Shown here piece by piece: positions 46,379 to 54,833 of a stretch of 64,000 bases of DNA. Position 1 is the stretch's first letter. Every line of letters begins with the position of its first letter. Under the pieces are notes generated by a model. The model was not told where the DNA came from and ran no database searches. It worked only from the letters and a program-made list of their open reading frames with translations. The stretch is from contig NZ_CP143423.1 of assembly GCF_014337925.2 (NCBI RefSeq), positions 2,510,501 to 2,574,500 of the forward strand, given 5' to 3'. Made by a program: the position numbers and the translations under genes. The DNA is from Roseobacter fucihabitans (GTDB lineage Bacteria; Pseudomonadota; Alphaproteobacteria; Rhodobacterales; Rhodobacteraceae).

Positions 46379-46441
46379 TCTCTATCTCCTTCATAGCAAA
46401 CATTGCTCGAAAGAGACCGGAACTAAAACGTGGCAAGACCA

Positions 46442-46894
46442 GGCTTCATGCCCCGGCGGTGCGATGTTCAACGCCCTGCCCGTCGCCAGTTCCAAGCGCG
46501 GCGTGCAAAAGTGCAGCTCGACATTGCCTTCGTGCACATGACGCACCCAAAGGCAGTCGTATTGATCCGCCTCAAGCCCCGCAAAGGCCAGAGCCTCAAA
46601 TAGCTCAATGGCCTCTTGCTGGGCGTCCTCGCTGGGCTGATCGCTATCCGCAAAGCTGATCACGCCAGCGGTGTAGCTCCACTTGTTAGCACTTGCGTCG
46701 ATCAAACCCCGCGTACGGTCGGGATTGCCGTGCAGCACTTCGGGCAGCGGGTCGCGGATTTTCATCTGCGGCTGGCCGTATTCATCGCGGATCAGGTTGC
46801 GGTTTTCGTCATAGGCCAAAACTTCGCGGGCGGTCAGGTAGTCAACGGGTGCCGCGCCGCCGCCAGTGCCGGACGAAAAGAACGAGATGATCAT
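46442..46894 (-). pseudogene. relaxase of module 2, N-terminal part before the IS3 insertion
   Basis: 150 residues, MIISFFSSGTGGGAAPVDYL to LNIAPPGHE, homologous throughout to the start of relaxase 1 and holding the RHVHEGNVELHF metal site. The IS3 element cuts it at 46442-46444. The start overlaps the mobC stop (ATGA). If translated it would end 16 or so codons inside the IS and lack the C-terminal region, so it is probably inactive. Confidence 0.88.
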
Positions 46895-47379
46895 TGCTGG
46901 CCCTCGCTATGCTGGCCAATGATCTGCGCAAGCTGGCGTTCAATCGCGACAAGCCGCACGCTGACAATGAGGGCGTCGATGTTGCTTGCGCGGCCAGATT
47001 TGACGGCCCCGTTGATCCAGCGGGCCAGTTGGTTGAGGTTGCCGCCGACGCGGGCAACGGCAACGGTCAAAAGCGGATCGACACGCGGCACGGGCTTGCG
47101 CCGCCGTGCTTGGACCAGCCCCAAGGCCTCACGCATCAGCGTGGCGTTGGGCAGGCCAGCGGCGTCCGCCTTGGCGACAAGCGCGGCCTTCTCCGCAACT
47201 GTGCATCGAAAGATCACAGTCTCGGAAAGGCCTTCTTTGACGCGCTCGCCGCGCGTCTGGTTGGGGTTTGAAGGGGAGGCACGCCGCCCCTCACAAGTCC
47301 CGCCGATGTAATCGGTGGGTATACGGGGGATGGAGACGTTCTCGCGCAGGCCCGGCAAGACCCGCGCGCCAAGCTGCAT
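46891..47379 (-). CDS. mobC: MobC-like relaxosome protein
   Basis: About 162 residues from the ATG at 47379. The ribbon-helix-helix-like part is ETVIFRCTVAEKAALVAKAD and PNATLMREALGL; the MobC core is VDPLLTVAVARVGGNLNQLA, then RWINGAVKSG and IERQLAQIIG. MobC opens DNA at oriT and helps the relaxase. The frame is open upstream into a phage-tail gene fragment, making a 229-codon chimera, so the original mobC start and promoter may have been lost. The start chosen is the first Met after the phage part. Confidence 0.78.
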   Translation of the reverse strand: MQLGARVLPGLRENVSIPRIPTDYIGGTCEGRRASPSNPNQTRGERVKEGLSETVIFRCTVAEKAALVAKADAAGLPNATLMREALGLVQARRRKPVPRVDPLLTVAVARVGGNLNQLARWINGAVKSGRASNIDALIVSVRLVAIERQLAQIIGQHSEGQQ

Positions 47380-47385
47380 CACCTG

Positions 47386-47801
47386 CACTTCGGGCCGCAA
47401 AGGCCACACATCAAGCGACACATTGCCGGAACTGTCGCTGTCCACATCGGCTAGGACCTTGTATAGCCCTGTGCCTATCTGGACATAATCGCCAGCGCGC
47501 AACCAACCTGATTGACTTGGCCTCGCACCGTCAATTTCAAGTGTTTGCCCTGTCTGCCCCGCGCCCTTTATGACTGGCACCCCCCCGCCGACCCGAGCGG
47601 CGTTGAGCCGACCGGATCACCTAAAAGAAACGTCCCGAACTGCCCCCGGAGGCTCAGAAGAAACGCAACCCAATCCTCCGCCTCATCACGGCCTAACGCC
47701 GGAATGCGAACATCGGCCTGCCATGACTGTCCCGGATAGGCGTGTGCTTGACCTGCGAAGGTGAATGGGACATTGAGTAGGTAACATCTTGCTTGCTGCA
47801 A
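47386..47801 (-). pseudogene. phage tail-protein gene fragment, frameshifted
   Basis: The first part (47801-47590) reads QSWQADVRIPALGRDEAEDW and LRGQFGTFLLGDPVGSTP; the second, in another frame (47580-47386), reads PVIKGAGQTGQTLEIDGARP and SGWLRAGDYVQIGTGLYKVL. Together they match one stretch of a tailed-phage virion protein as I recall it. The shift falls exactly on a run of seven C (47580-47586). The 3' end is cut by the junction with mobC at about 47385. Confidence 0.7.
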
Positions 47802-47817
47802 TTAGATCACGCGGCGG

Positions 47818-47934
47818 GGTGGCCATGATCGCCGCCGATTGATTGGCATACGCGTGTCCATGTTCCAAAATCATCCGAACCGCGCGGGCACGCACCTTGC
47901 CTGAAAACCGGTTTGCTCTGTTACTTTTTCCATA
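47818..47934 (-). pseudogene. IS3-family OrfA fragment
   Basis: About 39 residues, KSNRANRFSGKVRARAVRMI followed by LEHGHAYANQSAAIM, match the N-terminal helix region of an IS3-family OrfA of a different subgroup from the intact element at 45211. The rest of the transposase is missing. It lies at the border between the mobile remnants and ptsP. Confidence 0.6.
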
Positions 47935-47966
47935 GGCTCCATCCATACTTAGCTTGGAGCCTATGG
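47930..47966. repeat. inverted repeat, perfect 12-bp arms
   Basis: CCATAGGCTCCA (47930-47941) and TGGAGCCTATGG (47955-47966) with 13 bases between. It lies 25 bp after the ptsP stop and next to the IS fragment. No T-run follows on either strand, so it is not a classical terminator; it may be a transcription-ending hairpin of ptsP or an element end. Confidence 0.6.
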
Positions 47967-47991
47967 CAAACTGGGGACGGTTCACGGCGCA

Positions 47992-50235
47992 TTAACTCTG
48001 CTGGCGCAACCACTCCATGACAGACGGGCGCACGGACATTTCACCACGGTGACGTGCGTCCGCGATGATCTTGCGCAGCTTATCCAAATCCGTGCGGCGC
48101 AGGAGACTTTTAACGGGACCGATAGACGCGGGACGCATCGAAAGGCTGCGGAATCCGATTGCGGCCAAACACATCGCTTCGACCGGGCGACCTGCGTCCT
48201 CTCCGCAAAACGACAGCGGGGTTTTTGTCAGGCCGCAGCGCTCGACAATCCCCTCAAGAAAACTGAGGAAGGACACGTTGAGCGTGTCATAGCGACGTCG
48301 CACCCGCTCGTTTTCACGATCAGCTGCGAAAAAGAACTGCTTGAGATCATTGCCCCCAATAGACAGGAAATCGACTTCCTCAAAGAACTTGACCGGCGCA
48401 AAGGCAAGGCTCGGGGTCTCAAGCATCGCGCCAATCTCCAGACTTTCCGGCAGCACATGGCCCAGCCGTTTCTCGGCGGCCATTGTTTTATCCATGAGTC
48501 TGCGCGCTTCGCGGTATTCTTCGAACTGCGCCACGAAGGGGAACATGACGGTCAGCGGGCGACCATTGGCAGCACGTATCAGCGCCTGCAACTGCATCCG
48601 CATGATGCCCGGCTTGTCCAGCCCGACGCGGATGGCGCGCCAGCCAAGCGCCGGGTTAGGCTCATCATTGGGTTTCATATAGGGCAACACCTTGTCGGAC
48701 CCGATGTCGAGCGTGCGAAACACCACACGCCTGCCTTGCGCCGCATCCAGCACCCGCGCATAGAGCGCCACCAACTCCGAGCGGCGTGGCATCTGGTTGC
48801 GCACCAGAAACTGCAACTCGGTCCGGAAAAGCCCTACACCCTCGGCACCCGAATTCACCAGAGAAGGCAAATCCGCCATGAGGCCCGCGTTCATGTGCAA
48901 AGACACCACCGCCCCGTTCCGTGTTTGCGCTGGTTTGTCACGGATCGAGGTATAGCGTTCCTGCGCTGCCGCGAGCATGGCGATCTTATCGCGAAAGGCC
49001 GTCACAACCGTGTCATCAGGGCGTAGGTGCGCAATGCCCTGCTCGCCATCCACCATGATGTGATCGCCATTGAGCGCTTCCGTGGTCACGCGGCTGGCAT
49101 GCACAATCAAAGGGATCGCAAGCGCGCGCGCGACAATCGCCGCATGGCTGCCCACAGAGCCCTCTTCGAGCACGATGCCCTTGAGGCTGCGCCCATATTC
49201 CAGCAACTCCGCCGGGCCGATGTTGCGCGCCACAAGGATGGGATCGGCGGGCATCTCCGCCCCGGTATCCGCCCCCTGCCCGGTCAGGATGCGCAGCAAC
49301 CGGTTGCTCAAATCATCCAGATCGCTCAGGCGTTCGCGCAGGTAATTATCGCTCACCTGTCCCATGCGCGCGCGGGCCAGTGATTGTTCCTTTTCCACCG
49401 AGGCTTCGGCGGACAGACCGTTGGAAATATCCTCTTCCATCCGGCGCATCCAACCCTTGGAATTGGCAAACATCCGGTAGGCTTCAAGCACTTGTTGCTG
49501 GTCTTTGTCATGATTGCCGGCGATCTCCAGCATCTTGTCCACGCCCACGCGTAACTGCTCGACCGCCTCGCGCAGCCGCTCCGATTCGCGCACCGGATCA
49601 TCGGCAATGACATTGGTAACGACCACGCGGGGCTCGTGCAGCCAGACATGGCCTTCCGCCGCACCCTCCTGACCGACCGTACCACGGTACATGGCGGGCT
49701 GGAGATGGCGCGCAGACATCGCGGCCCCCTCGCCGACAAAGGCACCAAGCTCGGTCATTTCCGCCAGAACCATCGCGACGACTTCGAGCGCATAGACCTC
49801 GTCGGGCAGGAATTCACGCGCCGTTCTGGATTGCACGACCAAAACACCCAGCGCATCCCCCAGCCGCTGGATCGGCACGCCAAGGAAGCTTGAAAACACC
49901 TCCTCGCCGGTCTCGGGCATATAGCGGAACCCCTTGGTTTGGGGCGCATCTGCGGTATTCACCACGCGGCGGCGCCGCGCCACCATGCCCACCAGACCTT
50001 CGCCGAGCTTCATCCGCGTTTCATGCACCGCGTCCTGATTGAGACCCTCAGTGGCACAAAGCTCCAAAGTGTCCTCATCGCGAAACAGATAGATGGAGCA
50101 GACCTCACAGCCCATGCTGTCGGCAATCAGATGGGTGATCCTGTCCAGACGCGCCTGTCCCTCAACATTGCCCGCCATCGCGTCCCGCAGCCGCCCCAGC
50201 AGCTTGCGCGACCCTGTCTCCTGACGTTCAGCCAC
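47992..50235 (-). CDS. ptsP: phosphoenolpyruvate-protein phosphotransferase PtsP (EI-Ntr)
   Basis: About 747 residues, enzyme I of the nitrogen-related PTS, which passes phosphate from PEP to NPr. The N-terminal GAF domain (residues 15-165, with IADSMGCEVCSIYLFRDEDT) senses a small ligand, probably glutamine. The phosphohistidine domain has GSVGSHAAIVARAL with the active-site His, and the C-terminal PEP-binding barrel has RTELQFL, VMFPFVAQFEEYREARRLM and DFLSIGGNDLKQ. GTG at 50235 was chosen because GGGAGG lies eight bases before it. lysC is 46 bp upstream on the same strand. Confidence 0.94.
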   Translation of the reverse strand: MAERQETGSRKLLGRLRDAMAGNVEGQARLDRITHLIADSMGCEVCSIYLFRDEDTLELCATEGLNQDAVHETRMKLGEGLVGMVARRRRVVNTADAPQTKGFRYMPETGEEVFSSFLGVPIQRLGDALGVLVVQSRTAREFLPDEVYALEVVAMVLAEMTELGAFVGEGAAMSARHLQPAMYRGTVGQEGAAEGHVWLHEPRVVVTNVIADDPVRESERLREAVEQLRVGVDKMLEIAGNHDKDQQQVLEAYRMFANSKGWMRRMEEDISNGLSAEASVEKEQSLARARMGQVSDNYLRERLSDLDDLSNRLLRILTGQGADTGAEMPADPILVARNIGPAELLEYGRSLKGIVLEEGSVGSHAAIVARALAIPLIVHASRVTTEALNGDHIMVDGEQGIAHLRPDDTVVTAFRDKIAMLAAAQERYTSIRDKPAQTRNGAVVSLHMNAGLMADLPSLVNSGAEGVGLFRTELQFLVRNQMPRRSELVALYARVLDAAQGRRVVFRTLDIGSDKVLPYMKPNDEPNPALGWRAIRVGLDKPGIMRMQLQALIRAANGRPLTVMFPFVAQFEEYREARRLMDKTMAAEKRLGHVLPESLEIGAMLETPSLAFAPVKFFEEVDFLSIGGNDLKQFFFAADRENERVRRRYDTLNVSFLSFLEGIVERCGLTKTPLSFCGEDAGRPVEAMCLAAIGFRSLSMRPASIGPVKSLLRRTDLDKLRKIIADARHRGEMSVRPSVMEWLRQQS

Positions 50236-50281
50236 GCGAAACCCTCCCAAACAGGCCCCTCAAAGACGCAACGCGCGCAGA

Positions 50282-51520
50282 TCAGGCCGCTTTTTCCAGC
50301 TCGAAAGCATCATGCAGCGCCTGCACGGCAAGTTCCATGTATTTCCGGTCGATCAGCACGGAAATCTTGATTTCCGATGTCGTTATGACCTTGATGTTGA
50401 TGCCTTCAGCGCTCAGCACCTGGAACATCTTCGCCGCAACGCCTGTATGGCTACGCATCCCGATCCCGACCACCGAAATCTTTGCCACATCTGTGTCGGC
50501 AATGATCTCGTGGTAGTTGATAATGCCGTCCGATTTGGCATCCGCCACCGCCTTTTGCGCGCGCACGACCTGATCTGTGGGGCAGGACCAGGTCATGTCC
50601 GTGCGCCCTTCCTCAGAGATGTTCTGTACGATCATATCGACATTCACACCGCCCTCGCTCAGCGCCGTAAAGATATTTGCTGCAATGCCAGGACGGTCCG
50701 CGACACTCACCAGCGTCATCTTGGCCTCATCGCGTGAAAAGGCGACACCGGCAACCACATTGCTTTCCATGATTTCTTCCTCCGCGCAGACCAACGTGCC
50801 CGCATCATCTGATTGCTCTTCAAAACTGCTCAAGACGCGCAGCTTCACCTTGTAGCGCATGGCCAATTCAACCGACCGCGTTTGCAATACCTTGGCCCCC
50901 AAAGAGGCCAGTTCCAGCATCTCCTCAAACGCAATCTTGTCCAGTTTGCGTGCCTTGGCAGACACCCGAGGGTCGGTTGTGTAAACCCCGTCCACATCCG
51001 TATAGATATCACAGCGTTCCGCCTCGAAAGCGGCCGCAAATGCGACGGCGGTGGTGTCCGACCCCCCCCGGCCCAAGGTGGTAATACGCCCCTCGGGGCT
51101 GACGCCCTGAAAGCCGGCGACAATCGCCACGCGCATGCCTTCGGCAAACTTACTCATGATGTTCTCGGGCGGTATCTCCTCGATGCGCGCCGCAGAATGC
51201 GCCGAGGTCGTCTTCACCGGCACCTGCCAGCCCTGCCAACTGCGCGCCGGAACATCCATTTCCTGCAAGGTCAACGCCATCAATCCTGCGGTCACGTTCT
51301 CACCCGAGGACACAACCGCATCATATTCACGCGCATCATAAAGCGGCGAAGTCTCGCCGACCCACCCGACCAGCTCATTGGTTTTACCCGACATGGCCGA
51401 GACAATCACAATGACGTCATAGCCTTTGGCGACTTCAACGCCGACGCGTTTGGCCGCGCGTCTGATACGATCCAGCGTGGCCACCGACGTGCCACCAAAT
51501 TTCATCACCAAAACAGGCAT
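50282..51520 (-). CDS. lysC: aspartate kinase
   Basis: 412 residues; phosphorylates aspartate, first step to Lys, Thr, Met and diaminopimelate. The kinase domain has VMKFGGTSVA at the N-terminus, SAMSGKTNELVGW, SSGENVTAGL and TTLGRGGSDTTAV. Two C-terminal ACT domains (AKMTLVSVADRPGIAANIF, AKISVVGIGMRSHTGVAAKM) bind feedback inhibitors. It probably forms an operon with ptsP, 46 bp downstream, an arrangement common in alphaproteobacteria. Confidence 0.96.
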   Translation of the reverse strand: MPVLVMKFGGTSVATLDRIRRAAKRVGVEVAKGYDVIVIVSAMSGKTNELVGWVGETSPLYDAREYDAVVSSGENVTAGLMALTLQEMDVPARSWQGWQVPVKTTSAHSAARIEEIPPENIMSKFAEGMRVAIVAGFQGVSPEGRITTLGRGGSDTTAVAFAAAFEAERCDIYTDVDGVYTTDPRVSAKARKLDKIAFEEMLELASLGAKVLQTRSVELAMRYKVKLRVLSSFEEQSDDAGTLVCAEEEIMESNVVAGVAFSRDEAKMTLVSVADRPGIAANIFTALSEGGVNVDMIVQNISEEGRTDMTWSCPTDQVVRAQKAVADAKSDGIINYHEIIADTDVAKISVVGIGMRSHTGVAAKMFQVLSAEGINIKVITTSEIKISVLIDRKYMELAVQALHDAFELEKAA

Positions 51521-51683
51521 GACGCGCCCCTCGCATTAATCGCGGCGGGTGTACGCGCAGTTGGCCCGACACGCAAGACACAGCAAACATCGCGGATGAC
51601 AAGCGACACCAAGTCACGCACCAATTCAGGTGCATCTTGCACCTGATCACAATGGCGTGGCGGCGCAAGCCGCCTCCTTTGGA

Positions 51684-52322
51684 TCAAAAAGCGTGGGCGC
51701 GCCCGTCCCAGGTTTCAAAAACACCGGTGGTAGACAGATCAAGCGCATCAAATCGGTTCACCAATCCCGAAACCGCTTGAGCAACATCAATTTCGGCCGC
51801 TTGGCCGCCCATGTCGGTTTGTACCCAGCCCGGATGATAGATACCAACGGCGATGCCCTCTGCGCGCAGGTCCGCAGCCAGGTTGCGCCCCAGATTGAGC
51901 ACAGCCGCCTTGGATGCGCGATAAATGTAACTGCCACCGGGGGCGCGTTCGCTGGAGGCCATCTGCGAAGAAATGATCACAATTTTAGCGGATGTCGCAG
52001 CCCTCAGATTTGGCAACAGCGACTGCACGCTCAAAAAAACACCCGTGACATTGGTCGCAAAGCTATCCGCCCATTGCTCTACGGGATATCCCCCCTCAAG
52101 CTTCTGCCCCTTGTCCAGATAAACGCCCGCGTTGCACACCAGCAACTCAACCGGCTGCCCCGATAAACTCTTTGCGAATGTCGCATGGCTGGCGCGATCC
52201 CGCACGTCCAGCGGATGCGCCCCGTCACGGGTGGTGCCGATGACATCGCCGCCACGGGCCCTGTAGGCTTCAAGCAGCCCCGCTCCGATCCCCCGGCTGG
52301 CCCCCGTAATGACAATGGTCAT
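51684..52322 (-). CDS. short-chain dehydrogenase/reductase
   Basis: 212 residues, classical-type SDR with Rossmann motif TGASRGIGAG (TGxxxGIG), NAG in LLVCNAGVYLD, catalytic Ser in IVIISSQMAS and YxxxK in YIYRASKAAV. The substrate is unknown; the fold and HPGWVQTDMGG suggest the C-factor-like group. The start at 52322 (MTIVITGASRG) follows TTGAGGAT. Its start is five bases from the stop of the DUF1178 gene, so the two are an operon. Confidence 0.9.
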   Translation of the reverse strand: MTIVITGASRGIGAGLLEAYRARGGDVIGTTRDGAHPLDVRDRASHATFAKSLSGQPVELLVCNAGVYLDKGQKLEGGYPVEQWADSFATNVTGVFLSVQSLLPNLRAATSAKIVIISSQMASSERAPGGSYIYRASKAAVLNLGRNLAADLRAEGIAVGIYHPGWVQTDMGGQAAEIDVAQAVSGLVNRFDALDLSTTGVFETWDGRAHAF

Positions 52323-52326
52323 ATCC

Positions 52327-52752
52327 TCAATTCGCCTTTCGGCTGGGTAGAAAGGGCAAGGGGGCCACCGGCACGCCGTCATCAATCAAGGCCTTGGCTT
52401 CCTGCACATTCGCCTCACCGTAAATGGCGCGTTCCGGTGCCGTACCAAGATACATCGATCGCGCCTCCTGGGCAAAGCGCGGTCCGACATAATCGGCGTT
52501 TTCTTCGACGTGCTGGCGCAATTGGGAAAGCGCCTTCTCGGGCTCGCCCTCCTGGGTTTGGAGAGGTTTGGTTGCCGTATCGCCCGCACCCGAAGAGATG
52601 CGCGGTGCCATGATCGCCTTACTGACGTCGCCGCTTCCGCAAATCGCACAGGACAGATGTCCGGCTGCTTTCAGCGTGTCAAAAGCCGACGCAGACTGAA
52701 ACCAGCTGTCAAAGGAATGGTCGTTGTCACATTTGAGCGCAAATTGAATCAT
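52327..52752 (-). CDS. DUF1178 family protein
   Basis: 141 residues. It starts MIQFALKCDNDHSFDSWFQS and has CAICGSGDVSKAIMAPRI, so cysteines at both ends of the N-terminal part form a zinc-ribbon-like site typical of DUF1178. The middle is disordered, and the C-terminal conserved block ends GVPVAPLPFLPSRKAN. The function is unknown. It is first in a small operon with the SDR gene. Confidence 0.9.
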   Translation of the reverse strand: MIQFALKCDNDHSFDSWFQSASAFDTLKAAGHLSCAICGSGDVSKAIMAPRISSGAGDTATKPLQTQEGEPEKALSQLRQHVEENADYVGPRFAQEARSMYLGTAPERAIYGEANVQEAKALIDDGVPVAPLPFLPSRKAN

Positions 52753-52816
52753 GTCGCGCAGGTTACTCCAAATTCATTATCATTTCTTTACGAAATGGGG
52801 CCCATCCCGCCCCGCG

Positions 52817-53287
52817 TCAAGCAGATGCGGCGTCTTCGCGGGGGTCAAAATCCCGCAGGATGCGGGCCAATTCGGGCTCATCCACCACTTGCGCGGCTTT
52901 TTTACGGCTCATCCATGCGCGCTTTCGCTGCCCCACCTCGGGATAATCCTCCGCCAAATCCGTGACTTCCACCGCATAAACCATGGCCAGACAGGGCAAT
53001 GCGCCAAGATCATCCGCGTCCTTGCTGTAGGAATAAATCCCCAGGCAGCGCCCATCCGATCTGCCGCGCACCCCCGCTTCCTCCCAAGCCTCCTGCATCG
53101 CCGAGCCCGCAGGCGTTTGCCCATCCATCGGCCAGCCTTTCGGCATGATCCAGCGTCGCGTGCCGCGCGATGTGATCAACAAGACCTGCAGCTTCTTTTT
53201 CTTGATCCGATAGCAAAGCGCCGCGAATTGCGTGCGCACATCCCTTTTGTGCGCACCTGCAAGTGATAAAGGCAGTTGTTTGATCAT
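52817..53287 (-). CDS. Nudix hydrolase
   Basis: 156 residues. The Nudix helix reads GWPMDGQTPAGSAMQEAWEE followed by AGV; the REUxEE core is QEAWEEAG, with Q in place of the usual R and Q also where the first Glu is often found, a variant seen in diphosphoinositol-polyphosphate-type members. RRWIMPKGWPMDG is typical of that group. Likely substrates are diadenosine or inositol polyphosphates; this is not proven. Monocistronic. Confidence 0.9.
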   Translation of the reverse strand: MIKQLPLSLAGAHKRDVRTQFAALCYRIKKKKLQVLLITSRGTRRWIMPKGWPMDGQTPAGSAMQEAWEEAGVRGRSDGRCLGIYSYSKDADDLGALPCLAMVYAVEVTDLAEDYPEVGQRKRAWMSRKKAAQVVDEPELARILRDFDPREDAASA

Positions 53288-53433
53288 TTCGTCAATTGCG
53301 CCAGTGGATTTTAGGTTTTGAACGGGTTTGTGGTGCGAGATATGACCTAATCGAAAAGATGTGCCAACAATTTATGGCCCCATACACCCCATACGCCACA
53401 GAATGTTGATTTATTGCAGCAGTGGAACAGGCT

Positions 53434-54195
53434 TTACATCATGTCGCGCGATTGCATTTTATCGCGCAACCGTGACACGAGTGTTTCAAGCGGTACATCG
53501 GCATCAATGGCCAGTTTACGCAAACCAAAATGAACATGTGCGATTTCCTGATAGTAGTTGGTGTAGGCGTAATTCGTTGCGGCCCCCGCCACCGCCCCCA
53601 GAACCGGCACCGTCTGCGCAGCCAGCTTCTGCCCCAGAACAGTCGCAAGCCGCGGAGCGACGCGCGCTATGATCCCCTGAAACGCCGCACCGGTCAGTGT
53701 GACGCGCGCAGACAGAAACCCCAGATCGGCACCATCATCCTGCGCCAGGGGGCCGGCGGAAGCAAAAACCTCGATGCAATCAAATTGCACGCTCTGGGAT
53801 GCAGGGTCAAACCCATGTTCAACCGCAACACCCTGAATGATGCGCAACAACAAGGTGGTCGTCACCGGCAATTCGGCCAGCGCCGTGGGCAGCCCCCCCG
53901 CCCCCCCGACAGCACCCATCGCCGCGCCAACGGCCGTGTTGACCCAGCTTTTCTGGTCCGGCACATAGGACCTGCTCGACCCGGCCGCCTTCATGGCCTG
54001 TTCCAGCGCGCGCTTTGTCGCTCCCTGAAGCCCGGAGCGTGCCGCAGCAGGCAACTTGTCCAGCAACCCCTCCGCGCGACCGCCCACCATATTCAAAAGC
54101 TCGACCGCCCCGCCGCTCGCACGTCGATAACGGCGCGCCAGAAGATCGAGTTCCGCGTCCAGGTCTATCGGGCCGATCTGTGTCATTTCCTGCAT
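53434..54195 (-). CDS. EcsC family protein
   Basis: 253 residues from the ATG at 54195 (MQEMTQIGPIDLDAELD). EcsC features are GRAEGLLDKLPAAARSGLQG, a Gly/Ala-rich hydrophobic region (NTAVGAAMGAVGGAGGLPTA), LPVTTTLLLRIIQGVAVEHG and a second hydrophobic stretch (LAAQTVPVLGAVAGAATNYA). The role is unknown; family members are membrane-associated. The upstream GNAT gene on the same strand ends 46 bp away on the other side of the start, so they may be co-transcribed. Confidence 0.88.
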   Translation of the reverse strand: MQEMTQIGPIDLDAELDLLARRYRRASGGAVELLNMVGGRAEGLLDKLPAAARSGLQGATKRALEQAMKAAGSSRSYVPDQKSWVNTAVGAAMGAVGGAGGLPTALAELPVTTTLLLRIIQGVAVEHGFDPASQSVQFDCIEVFASAGPLAQDDGADLGFLSARVTLTGAAFQGIIARVAPRLATVLGQKLAAQTVPVLGAVAGAATNYAYTNYYQEIAHVHFGLRKLAIDADVPLETLVSRLRDKMQSRDMM

Positions 54196-54241
54196 TGCGC
54201 GTCTCCATTCGTAACTGAAGTGGGAAGTCCGGCAAGGTTTT

Positions 54242-54748
54242 TCAATCGCCCGGACGCACCGCACCCTTCCAGCGCGTCACATCCCCCCGAATGTCCAACC
54301 AGGCCCCGGGAACCAATTCGCGACCCAAAACCCGCTCCGGGTTTGTCGGTGCGGGCATCACAACGCCCCCTAACCTCTCGAACCCAAACCGCTGGTAATA
54401 GGGCGCATCTCCGACAAGCATCACCCGCGCCCAACCTAACCCAGCAGCCCGCGATAGCACCTCCCGGATCAAATCACCCGCAAGCCCCTCCCCCTGACGT
54501 GTCGGATGAACCGCAATCGGACCCAACAAAAGAGCAGGTGCGCCCGCCACGCGCACGGGCCAAAACCGGACCGCCCCGGCCAGAATCCCCGCGCCGTCCC
54601 GCGCAACAGTGTTAAGCTGAGACACCGATGCCACATCATCGCGCAACCGATAAGAGGACAAGGCCTCGCGACCCGGTGCAAAGCACAGATCAAAAAGCGC
54701 CTCGACCTCATGCACATCCCGCGCCGTTTCCAGTTTCAAATCATACAC
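54242..54748 (-). CDS. GNAT N-acetyltransferase
   Basis: About 168 residues. The acetyl-CoA-binding motif A is LLGPIAVHPTRQGEGLAGDL; preceding strands are DGAGILAGAVRFWPVRVAG, and GDAPYYQRFGFERLGGV is the YjhQ/YhbS-type C-terminus. GTG at 54748 was chosen to match the usual N-terminus (VYDLKLETARD); GTG 54796 is also open. The substrate is unknown. Divergent from the flavin reductase gene. Confidence 0.85.
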   Translation of the reverse strand: MYDLKLETARDVHEVEALFDLCFAPGREALSSYRLRDDVASVSQLNTVARDGAGILAGAVRFWPVRVAGAPALLLGPIAVHPTRQGEGLAGDLIREVLSRAAGLGWARVMLVGDAPYYQRFGFERLGGVVMPAPTNPERVLGRELVPGAWLDIRGDVTRWKGAVRPGD

Positions 54749-54833
54749 GGTGCCGGCACAGCCCAGTTTCTGTTTCAGGTAGCCCGCCCCTAGCACATGC
54801 GTTACATGGCCTGCAAATGATCAGGAGATTGCA

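Larger units (their letters stand above)
45211..46441 (-). mobile_element. IS3-family insertion sequence in relaxase 2
   Basis: 1231 bp with terminal inverted repeats of about 30 bp. The left end begins TGGTCTTGTC and includes GTTCCGGTCTCT (45229-45240); the right end reads the same from the other strand, TGGTCTTGCC and GTTCCGGTCTCT (46412-46423 reversed). A 3-bp direct repeat GGC flanks it (45208-45210 and 46442-46444). Removing the IS and one GGC restores the relaxase reading frame (PPGHEAAFSTLRDV), which confirms the boundaries. It carries orfA and orfB. Confidence 0.92.

Noticed and set aside
47386-47801. A resident prophage.
   Set aside because: Only one truncated, frameshifted tail-gene piece is present; no capsid, terminase or lysis genes occur in the window.
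47930-47966. Strong rho-independent terminator of ptsP.
   Set aside because: The 12-bp stem is perfect but no T-run follows on the ptsP-reading strand (it is followed by A); listed as an inverted repeat only.
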